Shown here one piece after another: positions 7,466 through 15,044 of a DNA stretch of 45,486 nt. Made by a program: the position numbers and the translations under genes. Positions within the stretch are counted from its first letter, which is position 1, and each line of letters begins with the position of its first letter. Origin of the DNA: SZUA-430 sp964646885. Lineage in GTDB: Bacteria; Pseudomonadota; Alphaproteobacteria; Micropepsales; Micropepsaceae. Under the pieces are notes generated by a model. The model was not told the origin of the DNA, searched no databases, and saw only the letters and a list, made by a program, of their open reading frames with translations. The stretch is taken from contig CAZYFM010000013.1 of NCBI GenBank assembly GCA_964646885.1, positions 1 through 45,486 of the forward strand. Direction: 5' to 3'.

Positions 7466-8035
7466 TCAGAACTTTACCTGTGGCGCCGTGTCGAGCGTCT
7501 TGCGGTCGGCTTCGCCCACGTCGAAGAACTCCTTCTGCGTGAAGCCGAGCGAGCGCGAGAACAGGACCGCCGGGAAGGATTCGATCGCGGCGTTGAGTTC
7601 GGACACCGCATTGTTGAAGAAGCGGCGTGCTGCTGACAGCTTGTTCTCGACATCGCTGAGGTCGCGCTGCAGCTGCTGGAAGTTCGCGCTGGCCTTGAGG
7701 TCGGGATAGGCTTCCGACAGGGCGAAGAGCTGGCGCAGCGTGCCGGACAGCGCGTTTTCGGCCTGGGCCTGCGCGGCGGGACCATGTGCGGACATGGCGG
7801 CGTTCCGTGCCTGGATGACGGCGTCGAAGGTGCTCTTCTCGTGCGCGGCATAGCCCTTCACGGTCTCGACCAGGTTCGGGATGAGGTCGTGGCGCTGCTT
7901 GAGCTGCACGTCTATGTCGGCGAAAGACTGGTTGGCGCGCTGGCGCAGGGCGACCAGGCCGTTGTAGATCGAAATGATCCAGACCACGAGCAGGACGACA
8001 ACGCCCAGCACGATCCACATTCCGTAACCTTCCAT
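7466..8035 (-). CDS. lemA: LemA family protein
   Basis: A 189-residue protein with one N-terminal membrane helix (about 7-29, WIVLGVVVLLVVWIISIY) followed by the long helical LemA domain. The family signature RQRANQSFADIDVQLKQRHD at about 32-51 and the following LIPNLVETVKGYA are present. LemA proteins are anchored in the inner membrane with a helical bundle outside; their biochemical function is unknown, but they are commonly coded with HtpX-type proteases, as here. The ATG at 8035 follows a GGGAGACG ribosome-binding site by six bases. Confidence 0.93.
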   Translation of the reverse strand: MEGYGMWIVLGVVVLLVVWIISIYNGLVALRQRANQSFADIDVQLKQRHDLIPNLVETVKGYAAHEKSTFDAVIQARNAAMSAHGPAAQAQAENALSGTLRQLFALSEAYPDLKASANFQQLQRDLSDVENKLSAARRFFNNAVSELNAAIESFPAVLFSRSLGFTQKEFFDVGEADRKTLDTAPQVKF

Positions 8036-8190
8036 TTCAAACGTCTCCCTTGGCGACTCAGGCCGCGACAGGACGTGAACCTATCACGGCCGCTTAACAA
8101 GACCTTAAATGGGGTCTTTTGTGTTTGCAGGCAAGGGAAGCGCGGAAATGGCGGAATTGAGCGGACCGAGGCGGGTCCGCCCTCTCCTGG

Positions 8191-9081
8191 TTACTGACCC
8201 TGCTGTGGCGCCAGCGAGGACAGGTCGCGCGGCGCGAGCACCGACAGCGCCTTGCTCTTCGCGCTCTTGTCGAACGCCTGAAGCGCCTGGTGCATGCGCA
8301 TCTCGACCAGCGGCCGATACTCGACATGGGTGAACACGTAGAGGTCGTTGTCGCGGATGGCCTCCACGACGCGGTTGGCAACGGGTTCGACCGGAATGCC
8401 CGAATTCACCAGCGCCGCCGCCTGCTCGCGATTGTCGCCAAGGCCAAGCTGGACGTTCTCGGCCGAGCCATAGCGGGCGGGCTTGTTGCGCTGGCTTTCG
8501 TGGATGCGTGTCTGGACAAAGCCCGGGCATAGGATCGAGACGCCGATGTTCTTCGGCGCCAGCTGGATCGACCAGCCCTCCGACATGGCGACGACGGCGA
8601 ACTTGGAGGCGCAATAAGGCTCCATGTTCGGCACGCCCAGCCAGCCGGCCATGGAGGCGGTGTTGACGAAGTGGCCGCCCTCGCCGTGGCTTTCGATCAG
8701 CGGCGCGAAAATCTCCATGCCATGGACCACGCCGAACAGGTTGACGTCCATGCACCACTGCCAGTCGCGCTCGTCATAGCTGCCCATGGGGCCACCTGCA
8801 CCAACGCCGGCGTTGTTGCAGACCACATGGACCTTGCCGAAGGTTGCAATCGTCCTGAGGGCCGCTTCCCTCAGGCTGTTGCGGGAGGAGACATCGCAGA
8901 GCACGCCTTCGGCGCGGATCTGGCTGTCCTTGAGCTCCTGCACGGCGCGGACGAGTGCCGCCTGCTCGATGTCGGCAATCATCACCTTCATGCCTTCGCG
9001 GCCAAAGGCCTTCGCCATGCCGAGGCCGAGGCCGCTTGCGCCGCCGGTTATGAACGCAACCCTGTCACGCAGTTCCTTCAC
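8191..9081 (-). CDS. Short-chain dehydrogenase/reductase
   Basis: A 296-residue classical SDR. The NAD(P)-binding TGGASGLG motif is at 12-19, CNNAG at about 88-92, and the catalytic residues are S143, Y156 and K160 (YCASK). The ADI acidic stretch after strand 2 favours NAD(H), which is inference. The substrate is unknown. The start is GTG at 9081, and its G/C base is shared with the TAG stop of the gene upstream (TAGTG), a one-base overlap that implies translational coupling. With the ferritin-like protein upstream it forms a two-gene operon, likely under the TetR regulator at 10212-10835, which hints at degradation of a hydrophobic alcohol or similar compound. Confidence 0.93.
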   Translation of the reverse strand: MKELRDRVAFITGGASGLGLGMAKAFGREGMKVMIADIEQAALVRAVQELKDSQIRAEGVLCDVSSRNSLREAALRTIATFGKVHVVCNNAGVGAGGPMGSYDERDWQWCMDVNLFGVVHGMEIFAPLIESHGEGGHFVNTASMAGWLGVPNMEPYCASKFAVVAMSEGWSIQLAPKNIGVSILCPGFVQTRIHESQRNKPARYGSAENVQLGLGDNREQAAALVNSGIPVEPVANRVVEAIRDNDLYVFTHVEYRPLVEMRMHQALQAFDKSAKSKALSVLAPRDLSSLAPQQGQ

Positions 9082-10109
9082 TATGCCGCTACCTTCTGTT
9101 CGAGTGAGTCAAATCTGGCCAGGAGTTCGCGGCCGGCAGGCAGTTTCGCCATGCGGGCCTCGATGGCGTCGCGGGACTGCTGGCGGCCGAAGTCCGCCTG
9201 CGTGACCGAGTGCCAGTGGATCATGCCTTCCCAGATCGGGTCGATCATCGAGGCACCGGTGATCTGCTTTCCATCGAGCGTGCGGATGGTGAAGCTGCGC
9301 ATCTCGGACACGAACGCCTGCAGATAGGCGACGTGGATGGCTTCGTCGGTGCGGATGCGCTCGACGATTTCGGCGGCGTGATCGGCGGCGGCGCGACGGT
9401 CCCTGAACACGTCGGGCGAACGCATGATGTCGACGCAGAACGAGAAGAAGGATTCCGCGCGCACCTCGATCATGAGCACGTTCATGAGCAGGAGGATCCA
9501 GTCCTCGTAGGCCTTGTCGACCTGCGGCATCAAGCGGCCGATCTCGGGGCGGCCAATGCTGGCGGGCACCTCCGGCAGCGGGTAGGCGTTCTTGCCGAAC
9601 AGGGCATCGCGCACGGCGAACCACATGTCGTCATGGCCGCCCTCGCCGCCTTCGCGGTTGCCGCCCTCGTCGAGGCCATGGGCATAGAGCAGCCCCTTGT
9701 TCAGGTGTCCGGTCGCCGTGGCGGAGATGTCCTCGACGATGATCTTCTGGAAGTCAGGCGCCTCCGCGTCGCACAGCGCCTTGCCGCGCGCCTCGATCAC
9801 GCCGGTGATGGTGAGGGAGTTCCACAGCGTCTCGCCGAGACCATTGCCCAGGAGGAGCTTCTGCTGCTCGGCATTCGGGTAGGCGCCGCGCTTGAGAAGG
9901 CGGACCGAGGCATCGATCAGCGGGAAGCCGCGGCGGGTGACCTGCTCCTGCCACGCCCGGACGGCCGGCCAGCGGTGCTGCGTGCGCGGCGAGATGTAGG
10001 TGCCGGCGGCATCGAAACCGCCATGCAGCCGATAGCCTGCCTCGACGTGCGGCCTGGCATAGGCGTGGTCGGCCATGATTTCTGCGCGCGTATAGACCAG
10101 TTTCGACAT
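9081..10109 (-). CDS. Putative ferritin-like di-iron protein, family unnamed
   Basis: A 342-residue soluble protein that I cannot place in a named family. The middle and C-terminal half is helical and carries carboxylate and histidine residues spaced as in ferritin-like di-iron proteins: YEDW at about 209-212, MIEVRAESFF shortly after, and ERIRTDEAIHVAYL, which contains an ExxH motif. Another His-rich stretch, MIHWHSVTQADF, follows. Di-iron oxygenase or oxidase activity is therefore an inference from spacing only. The ATG at 10109 has a strong GGGAGG site six bases upstream. It is translationally coupled to the SDR downstream, and a TetR-type regulator lies upstream on the same strand. No ferredoxin or reductase gene is nearby. 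Confidence 0.6.
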   Translation of the reverse strand: MSKLVYTRAEIMADHAYARPHVEAGYRLHGGFDAAGTYISPRTQHRWPAVRAWQEQVTRRGFPLIDASVRLLKRGAYPNAEQQKLLLGNGLGETLWNSLTITGVIEARGKALCDAEAPDFQKIIVEDISATATGHLNKGLLYAHGLDEGGNREGGEGGHDDMWFAVRDALFGKNAYPLPEVPASIGRPEIGRLMPQVDKAYEDWILLLMNVLMIEVRAESFFSFCVDIMRSPDVFRDRRAAADHAAEIVERIRTDEAIHVAYLQAFVSEMRSFTIRTLDGKQITGASMIDPIWEGMIHWHSVTQADFGRQQSRDAIEARMAKLPAGRELLARFDSLEQKVAA

Positions 10110-10142
10110 GTGGAACCTCCCGGCGGGTCTTGAGCCCTTGCG

Positions 10143-10157
10143 CTGATAATTTGTCAG
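10143..10157. promoter_or_regulatory. Candidate TetR operator
   Basis: CTGATAATTTGTCAG is a near palindrome (CTGAYA...TGTCAG) about 34 bases upstream of the ATG at 10109, where a repressor would block the promoter of the di-iron/SDR operon. A second inverted repeat of related sequence, TCAGT-GT-ACTGA, lies at 10200-10211 beside the TetR gene stop. The assignment is by position and symmetry only. Confidence 0.4.
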
Positions 10158-10199
10158 TTCCCGTGGGGTGTCAACCCATGAATGGGCTGCTCCCTATGA

Positions 10200-10211
10200 T
10201 CAGTGTACTGA
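10200..10211. promoter_or_regulatory. Second inverted repeat near TetR stop
   Basis: TCAGT-GT-ACTGA is an inverted repeat with perfect 5-base arms, abutting the stop codon of the TetR gene (10212-10214). It shares the TCAG/CTGA half-site with the repeat at 10143-10157, so both may bind the same dimeric repressor. Confidence 0.35.
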
Positions 10212-10835
10212 CTATTTTTCGGGCCTTAGCGCGCGCACAATGAAGCGCGTCAGCGACTTCACGAGCACGGCCCGGGACTGGCCCCGCTCAAAGGAGAAGT
10301 GCGAGGCCTGGTGGATAGCACCGACAATGGCCTGGCCGATCACGGCGTAGTCGTAATCGCTGGCCACGAGGCCCTGCTTCGCCTGGACCTTGAGCATTTC
10401 GCCCCACTCCACGCCCCAGCGCTGGAGGATGGTTCCGCCATCCACGCTCGAGGCCGCGATGACGGCCTCGTTCGACAGGACGGTTACAAGAAGGCCTGGA
10501 TGGCTTTCGGTGTAATCGTAGATTGCAATGAGGACTGCCTGCACGAATCCCGGCAGGTCCTTGGCCTTTGACGCCCGCGCCACGATGGCGGCGTCGATCT
10601 CGGCGCGGGCCTGCTCGACGAAGGCGATGAAGCATTCCTGCTTGTCGCTGAAGTGCAGATAGAAGGTGCCGTGGCCGAGGCCGGCCTCGCGGGATATGTC
10701 CTGTGGACGGGTGGCGTGATAGCCGCGTTCGACGAACAGCTTGCGCGCGGCGTCGAGCAGGCGCTGGCGGCTGGCCTGCTTGCGGGTTGCCCCCTTGTCG
10801 GCTGAGCTATTGGAAGTTGCAGTGGGTCGCGCCAT
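10212..10835 (-). CDS. TetR family transcriptional regulator
   Basis: A 207-residue regulator with the N-terminal TetR helix-turn-helix at about 24-68: RLLDAARKLFVERGYH, DISREAGLGHGTFYLHF and SDKQECF are family hallmarks. The C-terminal ligand domain (70-207) is specific to its inducer and not recognisable. The frame is open 16 codons upstream, but the ATG at 10835 gives the usual short polar leader before the HTH, and the upstream part would intrude into the divergent promoter region. It lies 102 bases upstream of the ferritin-like/SDR genes on the same strand, with two CTGA-type inverted repeats in between, so local control of that pair is likely. Confidence 0.92.
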   Translation of the reverse strand: MARPTATSNSSADKGATRKQASRQRLLDAARKLFVERGYHATRPQDISREAGLGHGTFYLHFSDKQECFIAFVEQARAEIDAAIVARASKAKDLPGFVQAVLIAIYDYTESHPGLLVTVLSNEAVIAASSVDGGTILQRWGVEWGEMLKVQAKQGLVASDYDYAVIGQAIVGAIHQASHFSFERGQSRAVLVKSLTRFIVRALRPEK

Positions 10836-10943
10836 TGCGGATGGATGTGGCAGACGCGCTGCAGTGTCAATGGCAGACGGCAACGACGCCTTGCGCCGCG
10901 GCGATTAACGATCTTAGCTCGCGCGTCCAAGGGAGAGATGATC

Positions 10944-11462
10944 ATGAGACGTGCCAAGACACTTTTCGCCGCAAGCCTGCTGGCGCTGGGCGCCACGACG
11001 CTGGAGCCTGCGCTTGCCGCCTCGAGCGGGCCTTCAACCCGGGCCGAGTCCCCGCGCCCCACGCCCACGACCGATGCGGAGAAGGCGCGTGAAGCGGATT
11101 TCGAGAAGGCCGAGTACCTCATCAAGGCGGACAAGTGCGATGAAGCCATTCCGCTGCTGAAGAACGTGGTGGCGGGCAATGCGCGCGATGCCGATGCGCT
11201 CAACTATCTCGGCTTCTGCCACCGCAAGACGGGCATGCTCAAGGAATCGCTCGCCTACTACGAGCAGGCGCTCGCGGTGAACCCGAAGCACAAGGGGGCC
11301 CATGAATATCTTGGGGAACTCTACCTGCGCATGGGCGACCTGCCGAAGGCGGAGGGTCAGCTCGCGATCCTCAAGGGCCTGTGCCCGTCTGGATGCGAGG
11401 AGCTCGAAGACCTCGAAGCCGACATCGAGGACTTCAAGGCGAATGGTGGAAAGCTTCCCTGA
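10944..11462 (+). CDS. Exported TPR-repeat protein
   Basis: A 172-residue protein with a signal peptide (about 1-26, ending ALAA) and two or three tetratricopeptide repeats at about 55-145 (for example ADALNYLGFCHRKTGMLKES and AHEYLGELYLRMGDLPKAE). The C-terminus has CPSGCEEL followed by an acidic helix; the two cysteines three residues apart could form a disulfide in the periplasm. TPRs mediate protein contacts; no partner is evident. The ATG at 10944 is chosen because GGGAGAG sits six bases upstream, whereas the ATG at 10938 touches that site. It is divergent from the TetR gene. Confidence 0.85.
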   Translation: MRRAKTLFAASLLALGATTLEPALAASSGPSTRAESPRPTPTTDAEKAREADFEKAEYLIKADKCDEAIPLLKNVVAGNARDADALNYLGFCHRKTGMLKESLAYYEQALAVNPKHKGAHEYLGELYLRMGDLPKAEGQLAILKGLCPSGCEELEDLEADIEDFKANGGKLP

Positions 11463-11612
11463 TGAGAGCGTGCCATCGGGGTAAACTGTCACCCTGATGC
11501 AACGTTCCCCGATGAACTGACTCGAGGGGGCTTTCGCATTCAACCGCGGGAGGTAAAAGTAGCTTCAGGATTCGCGAACGAAGCGGCGTTCGCCTGAGTT
11601 CGAGGGGAGTAG
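11463..11612 (+). ncRNA. Structured intergenic stretch, possible small RNA or 3' UTR
   Basis: Two strong stem-loops follow the TPR gene: CATCGGGG...CCCCGATG with perfect 8-bp arms at 11474-11514, and TCAGG plus CGAAC pairing with GTTCG plus CCTGA at 11565-11597. These precede an intrinsic terminator at 11613-11648. The arrangement of hairpin, hairpin, terminator in a gap with no ORF fits either a structured 3' UTR of the TPR gene or an independent small RNA. I recognise no known RNA family and see no clear promoter. Confidence 0.35.
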
Positions 11613-11648
11613 AAGGTCCTGCCTGTTGCGTCCAGGCGGGACCTTTTT
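11613..11648 (+). terminator. Rho-independent terminator
   Basis: AAGGTCCTGCCTG pairs with CAGGCGGGACCTT (13 positions, one mismatch) around a seven-base loop, followed by TTT. It faces the plus strand, so it ends the TPR gene transcript or the structured RNA before it. The convergent DUF2336 gene stops at 11660. Confidence 0.85.
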
Positions 11649-11659
11649 CATTTCGGGGA

Positions 11660-12799
11660 TCAGGCTGCTTCCAGCTTCTTCAGCTTGCCGAGCAGATAGT
11701 CGAGATCCGCCACATCAATCGTCTGGTACTGGGTCAGCACGCGCTCGATGACGCGACGGGCAAAGCGCTCGCGGTCATGTTCGCCGCCATCGAGATCCGT
11801 CTCGTGGATGACGTCAACCGCCACGCGGAACGCCGGGTAAAGCGCCTCCGGGAAACGGCACTTCATGTAGAGCGCCTTCAGGCCGAGCTTGCCGGCATCA
11901 TGGATGAGCAGGCTGGCCTTGTCGGCACTGGTGCCTGCGAGTTCGGCCATGGCGTCTTCCACGAAGCGCATGTCGCCCGAGCAGAGCGCACGCAGGACCA
12001 GCGAAGCCGTCAGGCGGCCGCTGGCGTGGAGCTGCTGGATGAGCGCGTGCGTGTCTTCCGCACTGGAACTCTGCGAGAGCAGTGAAACGGTCGCGCGCTC
12101 GCGCGCGTCGAGGATGATGTCGGTTGCCACGTCGGCCGGCAGCCTGTGGCGCGCGGCGAGCGTGAGCTTCAGCTTCTCGGACACGAGCGACACAAGACGC
12201 TCGGTGATCGTGACGGGCAGCTGCTCGCGATGGACCATCGCCGCCTTGACCGTCTCGAACTGTCCATAGCGGTCGAGCGTCTTCTTCAGGAGAGGCTCCG
12301 TGAGGGCGGCGCCTTCATTCGATACGAGCGTGGTGACGGCGGCTGCATTGCCGGTGTCGACGATGGCAGAGGCCACCGTCTCGCTGACCTGCGGACGGCG
12401 TGCGATGGCGACCTGCTTGGCGCCATTGCCGTCGGCCAGGATTGAAATGAGATCATCGTCCGTCAGGACATGGGAATTCTCGAGCACGGGCAGCGCCACC
12501 GAGACGTCGTCGCGCGCGAGGCGCAGCGCGATCTCGTGCGGCAGGTTCTCGGAGCTCTTCATCGATGCAGCGACGGAGCGACGGACGAGAACTTCCGCAT
12601 CCGCGGCCATGGCGCGCATGATGTCGAGCGCGAGCTGCCATTCCGACGGGCTGAGGCGGCCACTGTCGATGTCGATCGCCAGCTGGCTGACGACTTTCGC
12701 GCGCTGCTCGGGTGCCGGATTCGAGAGCAGGGACTGGACGTCCTGTGCGCTCAGGCCCACCTTCGATTCGTGATTCTTTTTGACTTGTTCTGCAGACAT
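11660..12799 (-). CDS. DUF2336 domain-containing protein
   Basis: A 379-residue soluble, alpha-helical protein matching the alphaproteobacterial DUF2336 family, which has HEAT-like helical repeats. Typical segments are ERAKVVSQLA-type helices near 30-45, VRRSVAASMKSSENLPHEIALRLARD around 72-98 and VSETVASAIVDTGNAAAVTTLVSN around 138-161. The biochemical role of the family is unknown; some members have been linked to cell-cycle or motility regulators, but nothing here shows that. The ATG at 12799 is only 36 bases from the divergent Rsm22-like gene, so both promoters must overlap. Confidence 0.85.
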   Translation of the reverse strand: MSAEQVKKNHESKVGLSAQDVQSLLSNPAPEQRAKVVSQLAIDIDSGRLSPSEWQLALDIMRAMAADAEVLVRRSVAASMKSSENLPHEIALRLARDDVSVALPVLENSHVLTDDDLISILADGNGAKQVAIARRPQVSETVASAIVDTGNAAAVTTLVSNEGAALTEPLLKKTLDRYGQFETVKAAMVHREQLPVTITERLVSLVSEKLKLTLAARHRLPADVATDIILDARERATVSLLSQSSSAEDTHALIQQLHASGRLTASLVLRALCSGDMRFVEDAMAELAGTSADKASLLIHDAGKLGLKALYMKCRFPEALYPAFRVAVDVIHETDLDGGEHDRERFARRVIERVLTQYQTIDVADLDYLLGKLKKLEAA

Positions 12800-12835
12800 G
12801 GGCCAAGTCTAGGCCCGCTTGGTTAAGGCACAGTT

Positions 12836-13795
12836 ATGTCACCCGCCATTCCGGCCCCTCTGGCCGCCGCGCTCGCGCAGGAAACCGCGTCGCACGACCG
12901 CTCCAGCCTTGCGAAAGCGTCCGAATCCTTATCAATGAGTTACCGCAGCCGGTCGGGGATCCGCCGGGCGCTGTCGCCGGTCGAGCGCGCGGCCTACCTT
13001 GCCGCGCGATTCCCGTCGACCTTCGCCGCCGCACGCGCGGTCTGGCGACATGTGGTGCCGCGCACCTCCTCGCTCGATATCCGGACATTGCTGGATGCCG
13101 GGTCCGGACCTGGCACTGCGAGCTGGGCCCTGTTTGCGGAGGCTCAAGCACCGGACGTCACGCTGCTCGAACGTGACGCGGGCTGGCAGCAGAGCGCGCA
13201 GGCCTTCGCGCGCGCACTCGACGCGCGCTGTCAGTTCGTGAATGGCCAACTGGAGGATACCGGCAGACTGGGTCCGCATGATGCCGTCGTCGCGAGTTAT
13301 GCGCTGAACGAGCTCGACACGGCGCAGCAGGCGGCGACGGTGCAGCGGTTGTGGCGCCTGGCGGGCTCGCTGCTCGTCCTCATCGAGCCCGGCACGCCGG
13401 CGGGGTTCGCGACGATCCGCGCTGCACGGCAACTCGTGCTGTCTGCGGGCGGAACTGTTGTCGCGCCATGCACGCATCAGCTGGACTGCCCTGTTCGCGG
13501 TGATGACTGGTGCCATTTCGATGTCCAGGTCGAGCGCAGCGCGCTCCATCGCAGCCTGAAGTCCGGCACGCTGTCGCACGAAACCGAAAAGTTCAGCTAC
13601 ATCGCCTTCCAGCGCGCTGACGCTCCTGCAGACCGCCGCGGGCGCGTCGTGAGGCGGCCCATTCGCGCCAAGGGTCACATGCACTTCGACATCTGCCGAG
13701 AGGGCCAGATCGAGCGCGTCACGATTTCGAAACGCCAGGGTGATGCCTATCGCTCGGCCCGAGACACCGACTGGGGAGACCTCCTGGAGACCTAG
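12836..13795 (+). CDS. Rsm22-family rRNA methyltransferase-like protein
   Basis: A 319-residue protein of the Rsm22 family (bacterial relatives of mitochondrial Rsm22/METTL17), which associates with the small ribosomal subunit. The SAM-binding loop DAGSGPGTAS is at 87-96. Four cysteines that match the iron-sulfur ligands described for METTL17 are present: C212, C218 and C226 with C-x5-C-x7-C spacing (PCTHQLDCPV...DDWCHF), and C287 in HFDICREG. A [4Fe-4S] cluster is thus inferred. EKFSYIAFQR at 251-260 is another family signature. Whether the protein methylates rRNA or acts as an assembly factor is open. It ends in a four-base tail-to-tail overlap with the MFS gene. Confidence 0.88.
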   Translation: MSPAIPAPLAAALAQETASHDRSSLAKASESLSMSYRSRSGIRRALSPVERAAYLAARFPSTFAAARAVWRHVVPRTSSLDIRTLLDAGSGPGTASWALFAEAQAPDVTLLERDAGWQQSAQAFARALDARCQFVNGQLEDTGRLGPHDAVVASYALNELDTAQQAATVQRLWRLAGSLLVLIEPGTPAGFATIRAARQLVLSAGGTVVAPCTHQLDCPVRGDDWCHFDVQVERSALHRSLKSGTLSHETEKFSYIAFQRADAPADRRGRVVRRPIRAKGHMHFDICREGQIERVTISKRQGDAYRSARDTDWGDLLET

Positions 13796-14934
13796 GCTTT
13801 TCGCGCGGGTTCAAGGACGGAGACAAGGCTGGCCAGCGCATAGGCCGCCTGCGGAATGGCAAGCACGAGGAAGTAACCACCCGCACCCTGCGCTGCGCTC
13901 GCCGACGCCAGAACGAGCGGCGCCACAACGGCGCCAATGTCAAAGACAATGATCATCCAGGCGCTCGCCGATGTCCGCTCATCCTGCGCGAGCACCTCGC
14001 TCACGCGCGCCACGCCTACGGCGTAAAGCGGAAACGTGGCTGCGCCAAAGACGATTGCAAAACCGAACAGCACAGGCGTTCCAGTGGTCATCACCGGTGC
14101 CAGCGCCGCGAGCATGGCCGTCGCGCTGAGCGCCAGGAGGACGAGGCGACGGTCCCAGTGATCGGCAAGCCAGCCGGCAGGAAACTGGGACGCCATGCCG
14201 CTCAGGACTGCCAGCGCCATGAAGATCGACTTGTCGATGTCCGACAGGCCCAGCATCTGCAAGGTCGCGGGACCGGAGGCCATCAGTCCGGCCCAGCTGA
14301 ACCCGGACAGTGCGATGCACATGGATCCCATGGGTGACCGCCTGATCATCTGCATGAGCGAAATGTGGCGTGGTGCTTCCACGACAGGATGTTCGATGCT
14401 CTCCGTCCGGTACGCCCATGCGGAGATTCCAATCACCAATGCCGAGAAGAGGAAAAGCATCTCCTCTCCTGCCCCGCGCGCCGAGATCAGCAACTGTCCC
14501 GTGGCCAGTCCGGAAAGCTGGATCAGGATGTAGATCGAGAAGACGCGTCCCCTGACGGCATCGGCAATGCTCAGGTTCAGCCAGCTTTCAACGGTCGTGA
14601 ACATGCCCGTGATCGACGCTCCCGCCAGAAGCCGGATGACGACCCAAACCCAGGGATCGTCAAACAGGGCGAACCCGACCGTCGTGGCCGCAAGCGCGAG
14701 CGTGAATGCTGCCGCCGAGAAACCATGGGACGTGAGCCTGATCACAAGCGGCGCGACGGCAGCGCCGGCAACGCTGCCCGCGAAGAACGCCGACAATACC
14801 AGCCCTTGCAGGAGCGGCTCGAATGACCTTGCTTCCCCGGCGATGCTGATCAGCGAACCGCTGAGGCCGTTTCCCATCTGCACGAGCAGCAACGCGGCAA
14901 AGACCGGCCACCAGTTCCTGAGTATCTGTACCAT
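13792..14934 (-). CDS. MFS transporter
   Basis: A 380-residue integral membrane protein with about 12 hydrophobic helices, of the major facilitator superfamily. It resembles the YcaD/UMF subgroup: the N-terminus reads WPVFAALLLVQMGNGLSGSLISI, with LAGASITGMFTTVESWLN in helix 4-5 and FPAGWLADHWDRRLVLL as the mid-protein loop motif. The substrate cannot be inferred. It stands alone: convergent with the Rsm22-like gene (four-base overlap) and about 110 bases from the end of tamB, on the same strand. Confidence 0.9.
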   Translation of the reverse strand: MVQILRNWWPVFAALLLVQMGNGLSGSLISIAGEARSFEPLLQGLVLSAFFAGSVAGAAVAPLVIRLTSHGFSAAAFTLALAATTVGFALFDDPWVWVVIRLLAGASITGMFTTVESWLNLSIADAVRGRVFSIYILIQLSGLATGQLLISARGAGEEMLFLFSALVIGISAWAYRTESIEHPVVEAPRHISLMQMIRRSPMGSMCIALSGFSWAGLMASGPATLQMLGLSDIDKSIFMALAVLSGMASQFPAGWLADHWDRRLVLLALSATAMLAALAPVMTTGTPVLFGFAIVFGAATFPLYAVGVARVSEVLAQDERTSASAWMIIVFDIGAVVAPLVLASASAAQGAGGYFLVLAIPQAAYALASLVSVLEPARKA

Positions 14935-15044
14935 GTGCTCCTGCGCGCGACGTGGGCCTGTTTGCCGAACCGGGCGTCATCAATCCATGCAGCAAGTCGT
15001 CGCTCGCGTGGCGGGGTCGCGCGGGCGTGCCGGATCAGGCGGTG

